Source: Carboxylicivirga marina (lineage in GTDB: Bacteria; Bacteroidota; Bacteroidia; Bacteroidales; Marinilabiliaceae). Taken from it: DNA of 53,657 nucleotides. A program made the translations under genes and the position numbers. Of the stretch, positions 7,418 to 15,698 are shown in pieces. The stretch spans positions 1-53,657 of the forward strand of contig NZ_JAENRR010000033.1 in assembly GCF_016612505.1 (NCBI RefSeq), given 5' to 3'. Under the pieces are notes generated by a model, which was given only the letters and a program-made list of their open reading frames with translations, was not told the DNA's origin and made no database searches. Positions within the stretch are counted from its first letter, which is position 1. Every line of letters begins with the position of its first letter.

Positions 7418-10400
7418 ATGAAGAGCACACTACTTATAATACTGATATTGTGCCTATTGAGCATCGTGAAAAAAAGTTATTCGCAAGAAATTAATGATAA
7501 CATAATATATTTTTCAAAGCATTATTCGAGTGAGGATTATAAGAAAGCTGCTGAAATTGGATCGGAGATATTGAATTCAGACAAACTGAGGCCTCAAGAT
7601 AACGAACGCTTTCGTTTGCTTTATAAAACGATACGTTCGTATGCATATTCTGATAATATGAGGGGTGCGTACACCTTTCTGACCAACATTCCTCAGGTAA
7701 ATGAAGATAAGTTATTTAATGAATACATTAAATTATACATTGCCGTAACAGCCATTAATAATAAAAGAATGAAGGAAGCCAAAAGAATTTATGAGAGCTT
7801 CCTGTCGGAAAACAATATGGAATTTCTAACCGATTCAGTTAAGGCAAAAATTTATCACAATCTATCGGTCATAGTTGGTTTTGAAGGAAACGAGGCTAAA
7901 AGGTTACAGTATTTGACGCAGTCGTTTGAGTTGGAAAAACAAACACTACTCAACAATTCGAATTTTGAGAATTACAACCTCTCGGTTGAAGTTTATACAA
8001 GTGAACTTTATAAACGATATCGCCAATATGAAAAGGCTTATAGAGTCTTTCAGGAAGCATTGTCATTACCTTTCAATAAAGAAGTCAATGTATATAACCA
8101 TGCTTTCTTTCAAAATTACATCGAGCTTCTCCTGACCATGGGGATGGAAGAAAAAGCTCAAGTCCATATAGAAAATCTTTCGCAATTTTATCAGAAAAAG
8201 GGTAAGGTCTTTCTGGTCGAATATTGCAGTTTATTGAATTCTATTGCCAATCATTATTTCTTACAAAACAATTATACAGAAGCCATATTATTATCCTCCA
8301 AAATCCTATCTATCAGCTCAGTTACACCTATTTTTAAGAGCAGCAGAACAAATGCCAACGATTGTTTGGCCAGGTGCTATTTTAGCTTACAACAGTACGA
8401 TAAAATGCGCTATTATTTGCTAAAAGACATCGAAGAGTGTAAACAATTAGATAAAGTATCACTTAGTTCAGCTTATGTGGTGATGGCACATTATCTCTCA
8501 AAAATATATGATGATAACAATGCCTACACTTATATCGATTCAGCTTTGAATCTGCGTTACAATGAACTAAGGCTTCCATTAGACAGAATAAATGAGAACA
8601 TTACAGCACTTGCCTACTTTGAACTTGGCCAATACTCTCAAAGCCTGTATCACCTTGAGAATGTCAACAAAGTCATGGTTAAAAACGGAAATTACACTTC
8701 CTATCTTTTCTGGGATAATCAATACGAAAGAGCACTTTGTTACAATCATTTAAAACAATATCGCGAAGCCTACCAACTATTAAAAAAAGCCAACTCTGAG
8801 ATGCTGAGAAAATATCCGCATCTCTACGACAAAGCATCTACGATTCAAAACAGCAGGTTTGGTTCATTGTATCGAAACATTAATATTGCACTGGCTGAAA
8901 ATCTGTACAAACAATATTTAGATGGCCTGGATCTGGAAATTCTCAAGAAAGCCATGGACCATGTAGAAGAAGCTGGCAAGAGTATTGAAATATTAAGGAA
9001 TAAACAAAACTACGATCGAGACCGATTGGTAACAGGTGAAATGTATTACGATTTCACATTGCAAAGTTCAAAAGTGTCAATGGCATTGTATAAAGCCACC
9101 CAAAAAGAATGGTATCTGCACAAAACATTTGAATACATTCAAAAAGGGAAGTCGTATGCATTAACGCAAGGTATTAATGAGAAGAATTATAAATTAAACT
9201 CTGGAGTACCACTCACAACCATTAATCTTTTAAATCAACTAAAAGACCAGTACGATCGATATGAAGACCGCTATAACGAGGCATTTTTTGGCGAACAGGG
9301 AGACAGCAATTTAATAACATCGTTAAATGATAAAATGAGCCAAAATATGGCTAAAATTGATAGTGTAAACAGAGCTATCGAAAGAGAGTTCCCAAGCTAT
9401 CAGGAAGAAAAAGCGCGCGCCCCATTTTTAAGTATCAAAGAAATACAGAATCGACTTAGTGACGAACAAGTCATTGTTGATTATTACCAAACTGAAGAGG
9501 AAATATTTCGATTCACAATCTCAAAACAAGATACTCGTTGTGACATTATTCCAACAAATACCAATTTTAAGAACAATCTTCAGCTTGTGGTCGACGAAAT
9601 TTCAACTCCTTTTGTTGGACAGTATTCAATGGAGCACATGCAGAGATTTGCACATGCTTCCCATTCGTTATATCTGCTTCTTTTAAAAGACATAGAATTA
9701 TATATTTCAGATAAAGAACTAATTATTGTACCACACTCTGAATTATCATACCTCCCGTTTGAAGTTCTTCTTACCGAAGATTGTGCGGATAAGAAACCAA
9801 AGTTCAGCGCGTATCCTTGGTTAATTAAAAGTCAGGTTGTTAGCTATTCATACAATACGGCTTTATTGAATCAATCTTCAAATAACACCATTGAATTCAA
9901 TAACATCCTGGCTTTCGCTCCTGAATATTACGGTTCATCTGGCACCCAATCAATTGATTTAAATAATTCAAGGTATCTGGATTCGCTATTAGCACCTTTG
10001 ACAGGTGCACAAAATGAAATTTCGGCCATTGATAAACTGTTTAGAACTTCAAAATACAAAGGCAAAGAAGCTAATAAGGATAATTTTATTGCTTCAATGC
10101 AAAATAACGACATCCTTCATCTGGCAATGCACTCAGTAAACGATGAAGCACTGCCATTTAATTCTCAACTCATATTTGCTTCAAAAGACAGTTCTTCCGG
10201 GAGCTTTAAAGCGGGTGAAATATATAACTATAATATTAAGTCGCCATTGGCAGTATTGAGCTCATGTAGCACCGGGCGAGGACAGAAACAAAAAGGGGAA
10301 GGCTTGTTAAGTATTGCTCGTGCCTTTACCTATTCCGGCGTTGAGTCGCAAGTAATGACGCTATGGCCTGTTAATGATTTAAGTGGGGCCAATATTGTCA

Positions 10401-10648
10401 ATCGTTTTTACCAACACCTTAAAGAGGAAATACCTAAAAACATCGCTTTACAGCAGAGTAAACTGAATTATTTGGCTACTGCCGACGGCGTAAAGTCTCA
10501 CCCCTATTATTGGGCAAATTATGTTTTGGCAGGCAATACCAGCCCTGTAAAACAACAAATGCCAAAAGGCATTTTCGTGTACCTTCTGGCATTTGCAATT
10601 TTATCAGTTATTCTCTTATTTATTTACGATAAAAGAAAAGTTCGTTAA
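7418..10648 (+). CDS. TPR-CHAT protein with signal peptide and C-terminal membrane anchor
   Basis: A 1076-residue protein. An N-terminal signal segment (MKSTLLIILILCLLS ... SYSQ) precedes a long array of TPR-like helices (about residues 30-640). A C-terminal CHAT domain, a caspase-like fold, carries the dyad His905 (HLAMHS) and Cys950 (SSCSTG), followed by GEGLLSIARAF and LWPVND, all typical. One membrane helix (about 1050-1068, FVYLLAFAILSVILLFIY) ends the protein with a KRKVR tail inside. The CHAT domain should therefore face the periplasm. The frame is open from a TTG at 7367, but the ATG at 7418 begins the signal peptide and is preferred. The stop overlaps the stop of the convergent membrane TPR gene. 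CHAT proteins are predicted proteases or signalling proteins; the substrate is unknown. Confidence 0.88.
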   Translation: MKSTLLIILILCLLSIVKKSYSQEINDNIIYFSKHYSSEDYKKAAEIGSEILNSDKLRPQDNERFRLLYKTIRSYAYSDNMRGAYTFLTNIPQVNEDKLFNEYIKLYIAVTAINNKRMKEAKRIYESFLSENNMEFLTDSVKAKIYHNLSVIVGFEGNEAKRLQYLTQSFELEKQTLLNNSNFENYNLSVEVYTSELYKRYRQYEKAYRVFQEALSLPFNKEVNVYNHAFFQNYIELLLTMGMEEKAQVHIENLSQFYQKKGKVFLVEYCSLLNSIANHYFLQNNYTEAILLSSKILSISSVTPIFKSSRTNANDCLARCYFSLQQYDKMRYYLLKDIEECKQLDKVSLSSAYVVMAHYLSKIYDDNNAYTYIDSALNLRYNELRLPLDRINENITALAYFELGQYSQSLYHLENVNKVMVKNGNYTSYLFWDNQYERALCYNHLKQYREAYQLLKKANSEMLRKYPHLYDKASTIQNSRFGSLYRNINIALAENLYKQYLDGLDLEILKKAMDHVEEAGKSIEILRNKQNYDRDRLVTGEMYYDFTLQSSKVSMALYKATQKEWYLHKTFEYIQKGKSYALTQGINEKNYKLNSGVPLTTINLLNQLKDQYDRYEDRYNEAFFGEQGDSNLITSLNDKMSQNMAKIDSVNRAIEREFPSYQEEKARAPFLSIKEIQNRLSDEQVIVDYYQTEEEIFRFTISKQDTRCDIIPTNTNFKNNLQLVVDEISTPFVGQYSMEHMQRFAHASHSLYLLLLKDIELYISDKELIIVPHSELSYLPFEVLLTEDCADKKPKFSAYPWLIKSQVVSYSYNTALLNQSSNNTIEFNNILAFAPEYYGSSGTQSIDLNNSRYLDSLLAPLTGAQNEISAIDKLFRTSKYKGKEANKDNFIASMQNNDILHLAMHSVNDEALPFNSQLIFASKDSSSGSFKAGEIYNYNIKSPLAVLSSCSTGRGQKQKGEGLLSIARAFTYSGVESQVMTLWPVNDLSGANIVNRFYQHLKEEIPKNIALQQSKLNYLATADGVKSHPYYWANYVLAGNTSPVKQQMPKGIFVYLLAFAILSVILLFIYDKRKVR

Positions 10649-11382
10649 AAATCGATCTTATCAAGCAATTCTTTCGCTTTTGTTGAGTAGCTATTACCGC
10701 TAGTTTGAAGTTGCGTTAACAACAACTCGGCCGGTTCATATTCTTCTAGTTTTATATGACACAACGATAGGTACCATTTAATTTGTTCCTCGTAGAAAAT
10801 TGCTATTTCCTGAGTTGATTGCAATTGACTCTTGGCCAATTCTAAATTTCCCATTTCCATGTAGCACAGCCCTGTAAAGAATCCTGCCAACTCTTCATTT
10901 TCATGGCTTAACTCTTTAAAAGAAACTATTGCCGCATCTATGTCACCTGATTGATAACTCTCAAGAGCTCGATTAAACAACGAAGACTCCTCGCCTCCAC
11001 GAACTGTCATATCGGTTCCATATGGAGAATAATATTCAACAAATGCCTGACCGCCTGTATAACTAGCATCGCGAAGCAAGCCTAGATAGCTTCCTAATCC
11101 GATAACAACAATTACTGAAGCGGCAGCCAACCAATAATTTATTTTGAAAGAGTTTCGTTTCTCATCCTGTTCTTCCAGAAACTCTTGACCTATTTCGTTC
11201 AACTGCTTCTTAAAATCGTCAAAGCCATCGCCCTGATTGGCAATTGAAAATAACACCTCTTGTTGAAGTTTCATATCTTCATTTACACCGGAATCAGACG
11301 CCATCTCCAACTTTAAATCTTCACGTTGTTCTGAAGATAATTCATTTGTAAAAAACTGCAGTATCTTTTTATTATAATCCAT
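10645..11382 (-). CDS. Membrane TPR protein, likely anti-sigma or accessory partner of the sigma factor
   Basis: A 245-residue protein with a cytoplasmic N-terminal region (residues 1-80), one membrane helix (about 83-103, YWLAAASVIVVIGLGSYLGLL) and a periplasmic part with TPR-like repeats (ALESYQSGDIDAAIVSFKEL, FFTGLCYMEMGNLELAKSQL). The gene overlaps the end of the sigma factor gene by 11 bases, which suggests translational coupling. The layout, cytoplasmic domain, single helix and periplasmic sensor, is that of an anti-sigma factor, although no zinc-binding anti-sigma motif is visible. It converges with the TPR-CHAT gene. The product may respond to periplasmic signals, perhaps together with the CHAT protein. 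Its role is inferred from gene order and topology. Confidence 0.7.
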   Translation of the reverse strand: MDYNKKILQFFTNELSSEQREDLKLEMASDSGVNEDMKLQQEVLFSIANQGDGFDDFKKQLNEIGQEFLEEQDEKRNSFKINYWLAAASVIVVIGLGSYLGLLRDASYTGGQAFVEYYSPYGTDMTVRGGEESSLFNRALESYQSGDIDAAIVSFKELSHENEELAGFFTGLCYMEMGNLELAKSQLQSTQEIAIFYEEQIKWYLSLCHIKLEEYEPAELLLTQLQTSGNSYSTKAKELLDKIDF

Positions 11383-11947
11383 ACTTCAACTCTTTATATT
11401 CAGGATCAGCCTTAATCATCTCCAATAACTTCTTGTTACACATTGATTTTCTATTCTTTGTGTACGCTATAGAGCTAAAAGCTAATTCCGTTGTAATGTG
11501 TTCATTTGTAAAACCTATTGAAACCAAACGCAATACATCCTGACATACTTTTTGTATTTTGTTATAATATTTCAAGTATAACTTTCTGCGCTTTTCGAAT
11601 AACTCTTTTTCGTGAATTTCGCTCTCAAGTTCCGGAATCTCATCATTCAATACCTGATATGTTGGTGCCACCTGCTTTTTGCGAAGCTCATAAAGCCACA
11701 AATTTTTACAGACTGACACAAAATAGGTAGTGAAGGTACTTACCAGTATCGGTTTCTCTTTCTTGGAGTATATGGCTATAAAGGCATCCTGCATAATTTG
11801 CATGGCATCTTCATTCGAACCATTATTGTCTATAACAATTGTTCGAACCTGACTCCACACCAATTGCATAATGTACTTTATCAGCTTACTGTCTCGCGAG
11901 TAAACAGCCTCCAATAATTCATTATCTGAATATTTCCTTCTTAACAT
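11372..11947 (-). CDS. ECF-type sigma-70 family RNA polymerase sigma factor
   Basis: A 191-residue sigma factor with region 2 (SNEDAMQIMQDAFIAIYSKK, then FTTYFVSVCKNLWLYELRK) and a region 4 helix-turn-helix (CQDVLRLVSIGFTNEHITTEL ... RKSMCNKKLLEMI). Regions 1 and 3 are missing, as in the extracytoplasmic-function group. It is the first gene of a two-gene unit with the membrane TPR protein, which probably restrains it. A palindrome CACTAAAATAGTG (11964-11976) lies 16 bases upstream of the start and could be an autoregulatory site. The family call is firm; the regulon is unknown, with the neighbouring TPR-CHAT gene an obvious candidate target. Confidence 0.88.
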   Translation of the reverse strand: MLRRKYSDNELLEAVYSRDSKLIKYIMQLVWSQVRTIVIDNNGSNEDAMQIMQDAFIAIYSKKEKPILVSTFTTYFVSVCKNLWLYELRKKQVAPTYQVLNDEIPELESEIHEKELFEKRRKLYLKYYNKIQKVCQDVLRLVSIGFTNEHITTELAFSSIAYTKNRKSMCNKKLLEMIKADPEYKELKYGL

Positions 11948-11989
11948 CTTCCTTGTTTTCCGACACTAAAATAGTGATTTTAATTCAAT

Positions 11990-11997
11990 TATCTTTG
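11990..11997 (+). promoter_or_regulatory. Orphan TAnnTTTG promoter-like box
   Basis: TATCTTTG followed by CATC matches the Bacteroidetes -7 element exactly but points to the plus strand, where no gene follows before the minus-strand trmN gene at 12118. It could be a chance match in AT-rich DNA, or the promoter of a small or antisense RNA. The sequence downstream holds only a 15-codon frame starting near 12079. Confidence 0.25.
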
Positions 11998-12117
11998 CAT
12001 CTCGTAAGCAGTAACTGTGCCAATACACACCAATATTAATACACACAAGGACTACGTACAATATCTTTTTTACTGCAAATGGAATTTATATGTTACAAAA
12101 AAGAAGAGAAAAATGAA

Positions 12118-12837
12118 TCACATAGCTAAATAAAACTCATTCGTTAATGCAATATATTCATTGGAGTATCCATGACGTCCTTTATCTTCAACAATCATCT
12201 CTGAGTAGACACAGCTCTCATCCGTTTTTTTGGACAACTCAATAAGCACCCGACCAAATGTTTTTGAAGGTGTCGGCTTTATTAGCATCTGACGGCTTAA
12301 AATAAAACCCGTTCGTTGACCAATATTAACAAATTCGTTCATCACATCATAAGGTAAAACAACGGATAGCCTTCCTGTCTCATGCAACAGATTATACGAA
12401 TATTTGATTAGCTCTTCATATGAAAGTGAATCGCAATGCCGAGCGACATTTCGTGCCAAATCGTTACTCTTAAAGGAGTTTTTAAAAAAAGGAGGATTGC
12501 AAACAATGTGATCCAACACCCGTCTGTTCGTTCGTCCATAATCCTGTATTGAGACATGCTCAGCTACCAGTCTATCTGACCATTTTGACAACCTGAAATT
12601 ACCATTGGCTTGCTGTACAGCATCATTATCAACGTCAATGGCATGAATAGCAGTTTTAGAATTGCGCTGGGCTATCATTAATGCCACAAGGCCTGTTCCG
12701 GTACCAACATCAAGTACTGTTTGGCAATTCTCTATTTTGGCCCAGGCACCTAACAATACACCATCGGTACCTACTTTCATGGCTGCCTTATCCTGATGAA
12801 CTGTGAATTGTTTAAATTGAAAATAGGTATTTGCCAT
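12118..12837 (-). CDS. trmN6: tRNA1(Val) (adenine(37)-N6)-methyltransferase, TrmN6/YfiC family
   Basis: A 239-residue class I methyltransferase that uses S-adenosylmethionine to make m6A at position 37 of tRNA-Val. The SAM-binding loop reads LDVGTGTGLVALM, the acidic strand end HAIDVDND follows, and the catalytic motif NPPFF, typical of N6-adenine methyltransferases, is present. The length matches the YfiC family. It is the last gene of a minus-strand run with gaps of 1-2 bases (TIGR02757, LolD-like ATPase, antiporter). Two tRNA-Val genes lie at the far end of the window, but nothing indicates a link beyond the general substrate. Confidence 0.88.
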   Translation of the reverse strand: MANTYFQFKQFTVHQDKAAMKVGTDGVLLGAWAKIENCQTVLDVGTGTGLVALMIAQRNSKTAIHAIDVDNDAVQQANGNFRLSKWSDRLVAEHVSIQDYGRTNRRVLDHIVCNPPFFKNSFKSNDLARNVARHCDSLSYEELIKYSYNLLHETGRLSVVLPYDVMNEFVNIGQRTGFILSRQMLIKPTPSKTFGRVLIELSKKTDESCVYSEMIVEDKGRHGYSNEYIALTNEFYLAM

Positions 12838-12839
12838 TA

Positions 12840-13604
12840 TCAGAAATCTTCATTTACACCCAAACCAAATAAGGCAAAATCATATTTAACGGGATCGTTG
12901 TTATCTAATTTTCGAAGTGTTTCCATCACTTCATCTACAGCTTTAATATCATTCTGTTTGCGTTTCAGAATACCCAACTGACGAGATATATTACCAGTAT
13001 GAACATCTAATGGCAGTAATAAATCAGCAGAAGAAATACTCTTCCACAAGCCAAAATCAACTCCATTATTGTCGTGCCTTACCATCCATCGCAAGTACAT
13101 ATTCAGTCGTTTTGCAGAGGCACCCTTTAATATATTAGCAACATGCTTGTGTGTTCTTTCAGGCGAATCAAAACTTAGAAACATCTCACGAAAGTGTATT
13201 AATGCGTCTTTTATGCTCCCTTTTTGATATCCTTCGGTAAACACTTTCTCAAGTCCACCGTGCTTACTGTATATCGCCTTTAAGGCTTTTAAGAAGTACA
13301 GACAATCGATTGATGAATAGGTACGATAATAAAACTTTTCGAAAAGACTCCAATCAGACAGTTCGGCATTCATTAAGAAGTCATATGGTTCATATTCCAA
13401 CATGCCCATTAATGTTGTCGCACTTTTGATAATTAAATCGCGACGTCCCCAGGCAATAGTAGCTGCCATAAAACCGGCAATTTCTATATCTTCTTTCTTA
13501 GTAAATAAATGAGGAATTGAAATCGGATCGTTTTCAATAAATTCGGGCCGATTATATTTATTGACCTTTTCATCCAGAAAAGATTGTAACTCGTGCAAGT
13601 CCAT
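12840..13604 (-). CDS. TIGR02757 (DUF2400) family protein
   Basis: A 254-residue conserved bacterial protein of unknown function. Recognisable blocks are DPISIPHLFTKKEDIEIAGF, ATIAWGRRDLIIKSA, RLNMYLRWMVRHD and LLPLDVHTGNISRQLGI, which place it in the TIGR02757 family. The last block resembles the helix-hairpin-helix glycosylase-like fold seen in DNA repair proteins, but no catalytic residue can be assigned with confidence. The gene is spaced 2 bases from trmN6 and 1 base from the ATPase gene, so it is part of the same operon. The family call is good; the function is unknown. Confidence 0.85.
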   Translation of the reverse strand: MDLHELQSFLDEKVNKYNRPEFIENDPISIPHLFTKKEDIEIAGFMAATIAWGRRDLIIKSATTLMGMLEYEPYDFLMNAELSDWSLFEKFYYRTYSSIDCLYFLKALKAIYSKHGGLEKVFTEGYQKGSIKDALIHFREMFLSFDSPERTHKHVANILKGASAKRLNMYLRWMVRHDNNGVDFGLWKSISSADLLLPLDVHTGNISRQLGILKRKQNDIKAVDEVMETLRKLDNNDPVKYDFALFGLGVNEDF

Positions 13605-13605
13605 T

Positions 13606-14262
13606 CTATGTATTATAAATCACACCGTCTTTCATTTCAATCATACGATCACACATTTTGGCCAAATGATAATCATGAGTAACAATAACAAAGGTCTGAT
13701 TAAATGCTTCTCGCAGTTCAAAAAATAGCTTTTGCAACTCCTCCTGACTATGCGAATCCAGGTTACCCGATGGTTCATCAGCAAAAACGACTGCTGGTTT
13801 ATTAATTAACGCTCTGGCAACAGCAACTCTTTGCTTTTCGCCTCCACTTAGTTCTGATGGCTTATGCTCCAAGCGATGATCTAAGCTTAAAAACGACAAT
13901 AATTTTTTCGCGCTAGCTTCGGCCTCCGGTTTCGAACGACCATTTATGAGGGCGGGCAACATGGCATTTTCAAGGGCATTAAACTCAGGTAATAACTGAT
14001 GAAACTGAAATACAAACCCAATTTTAGTGTTTCTAAAACGAGATAATTGCTTCCCGGATAAACTTTGTAAATCAATGTTATCAATATAAACTTCGCCAGA
14101 AGAAGGCTTATCAAGCGTTCCGAGTATTTGTAACAAAGTTGTTTTCCCGGCACCACTAGCTCCTACAATAGAAACCACTTCACCCGCATCTATACTTAGA
14201 TCGATACCTTTAAGTACCTCTAAGTCTCCATAGCTTTTTCTTATCTGTTTACATTGAATCAT
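13606..14262 (-). CDS. LolD/MacB-type ABC transporter ATP-binding protein
   Basis: A 218-residue ATPase of the LolD-MacB family, whose partners extract lipoproteins from the inner membrane or work as mechanotransmission pumps. All motifs are intact: Walker [10 protein letters not shown], signature [15 protein letters not shown], Walker B VVFADEP, D-loop SGNLDS and the H-loop THD. No permease gene is next to it in this window, so its partner must lie elsewhere; in many Bacteroidetes the lolC/E-type gene is also unlinked. It lies 1 base from both neighbouring genes in the minus-strand operon. LolD is the likeliest role but not proven by the sequence. Confidence 0.88.
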   Translation of the reverse strand: MIQCKQIRKSYGDLEVLKGIDLSIDAGEVVSIVGASGAGKTTLLQILGTLDKPSSGEVYIDNIDLQSLSGKQLSRFRNTKIGFVFQFHQLLPEFNALENAMLPALINGRSKPEAEASAKKLLSFLSLDHRLEHKPSELSGGEKQRVAVARALINKPAVVFADEPSGNLDSHSQEELQKLFFELREAFNQTFVIVTHDYHLAKMCDRMIEMKDGVIYNT

Positions 14263-14263
14263 A

Positions 14264-15196
14264 CTAAATAAATAACAGGTAAATATATAAGATATATATA
14301 CTTAATAGAATGGCACCTTTCCAACGGCTAACAACACCCTTTGATAACGGTAAAATGACAATAAATAGTATAATAGCGATGGCAAACATCCACCAATAAT
14401 CAGTGTTTACCATCGATTCGTTAACATTAATCGGCTTTATAACAGCAGTTACTCCCAGTACGGCCCATATATTAAAGATATTAGAACCAATAATATTACC
14501 GATTGAAATATCACTTTCCTTCTTAATAGCAGCCATTAGAGACGTAGCTAACTCAGGTACGCTTGTTCCCAAAGCCACCACTGAAATACCAATCACCCTT
14601 TCACTTACACCTAAACTTTGAGCTACATCTTTAGCTCCTATCACTAACCAGTCGGCACCAAAATAAAGCCCTGCTGCCGCAATAACAAATAGCAACATGG
14701 TCTTAAAAAGTGATAAAGATGGTTTTTCAATCTTCTCCTCGTTTTTACTTTGTTTTCTGCTGTTATAAACAGCCCATACAATATACAGTCCAAGAAAAAC
14801 AAGGAATATAATGCCTTCAAACGACCTCAATAGCAAATCATAACTTGCTACCATTAAACCAATAGTAGCCACCATCATAATTAACCAATCAAACCAAATA
14901 CCTTTCTTTTTGACTTTAACCGGGTATACAATCGATACCAAACCTAAGACAAGCGCGATATTAGCGATATTAGAGCCCACCACATTGCCAATTGATATAT
15001 CGGCAGCACCATCAAACACTGCACGTAAACTAACCAGTAACTCGGGTGCTGAGGTACCGAAAGCTACAACCGTAATTCCAATAACCAAAGTAGACACCTT
15101 AAGGTGTCGAGCCAATTGCACACTTGACTTTACCAGCCAGTCACCACTAAAAAACAACAGTACAAACCCAGCTAATAAAAATAAAATTGGAGGCAT
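14264..15196 (-). CDS. Calcium/sodium antiporter (CaCA family, YrbG type)
   Basis: A 310-residue inner-membrane protein with two homologous halves, each bearing the alpha-repeat of cation/Ca2+ exchangers. The first has [10 protein letters not shown] and [16 protein letters not shown]. The second has [10 protein letters not shown] and [16 protein letters not shown]. The acidic Glu residues in the two PEL motifs bind Ca2+. About ten helices are visible, with a charged loop ([15 protein letters not shown]) between the halves. It exchanges Na+ or H+ for Ca2+. It lies between tatA and the LolD-like gene within a close-packed minus-strand operon. Confidence 0.93.
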   Translation of the reverse strand: MPPILFLLAGFVLLFFSGDWLVKSSVQLARHLKVSTLVIGITVVAFGTSAPELLVSLRAVFDGAADISIGNVVGSNIANIALVLGLVSIVYPVKVKKKGIWFDWLIMMVATIGLMVASYDLLLRSFEGIIFLVFLGLYIVWAVYNSRKQSKNEEKIEKPSLSLFKTMLLFVIAAAGLYFGADWLVIGAKDVAQSLGVSERVIGISVVALGTSVPELATSLMAAIKKESDISIGNIIGSNIFNIWAVLGVTAVIKPINVNESMVNTDYWWMFAIAIILFIVILPLSKGVVSRWKGAILLSIYILYIYLLFI

Positions 15197-15205
15197 AATT
15201 GCAAT

Positions 15206-15595
15206 TTATAAATCAATAGAATCTTCACGTGAAACAGGACCATCTTTGTCTTTTGATGGCACCTCTTCTTCTTCAGAACTTGGTTCTTCACTCTTTGATT
15301 CTGAATCTTTTTTAAGGTTGTAAGGATCTAAATCAGATGTTTCTTCTTCGATAGCAGAACTTACTTCTTTTACTTCCTTATTGAGTTCATTTTTTGTCTC
15401 TTCGACTACATCAGTAATATCACTTGTATTTTCTCTGAACTCACGTTTTATCTCGTCCGATGCCCGCCGAAATTCATTCATCCCTTTACCAAGCATGCGA
15501 GCAACATCAGGGATGCTTTTAGCTCCAAATAACAACAATACGACGAGAACAACAATAATAATCTCGCCACCAGAAATAAAAAGAAACGTACTCAT
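15206..15595 (-). CDS. tatA: Twin-arginine translocase subunit TatA/TatE
   Basis: A 129-residue Tat component. The N-terminal membrane helix (ISGGEIIIVVLVVLLLFG) runs into the hinge FGAKSIPDVAR and an amphipathic helix (LGKGMNEFRRASDEIKREF), the diagnostic TatA pattern. The tail is long, acidic and Ser-rich, as in many Bacteroidetes TatA proteins. The frame allows an upstream ATG at 15616, but the ATG at 15595 (MSTFLFISGG) gives the normal short periplasmic end. TatA multimers form the pore that passes folded proteins. TatC is not in the window. This is the first gene of the operon that ends with trmN6. Confidence 0.93.
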   Translation of the reverse strand: MSTFLFISGGEIIIVVLVVLLLFGAKSIPDVARMLGKGMNEFRRASDEIKREFRENTSDITDVVEETKNELNKEVKEVSSAIEEETSDLDPYNLKKDSESKSEEPSSEEEEVPSKDKDGPVSREDSIDL

Positions 15596-15651
15596 ATCTA
15601 AATTTTTCAGATTCAAAGATAATAAAATAGCATCAGCTTGACTAAAAAGAA

Positions 15652-15680
15652 AAGCCCCACAGTCATACTGCAGGGCTTTG
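15652..15680 (-). terminator. Terminator of secDF
   Basis: AAAGCCC and CAG on one arm (15652-15663) pair with CTG and GGGCTTT on the other (15669-15680), with a small internal mismatch. Read on the minus strand, the hairpin starts 19 bases after the secDF stop and is followed by TTTTCTTTTTA. It separates secDF from the tatA operon. Confidence 0.82.
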
Positions 15681-15698
15681 CTCTATATTAAAGAAATA

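Noticed and set aside
11964-11976. Palindrome CACTAAAATAGTG upstream of the ECF sigma gene as a proven operator
   Set aside because: A single short AT-rich dyad can arise by chance; it is mentioned in the sigma factor entry only as a possibility.
14910-15323. Plus-strand open frame of 137 codons
   Set aside because: It is antisense to the Ca/Na antiporter and tatA genes; its sequence mirrors their repeats and resembles no protein.
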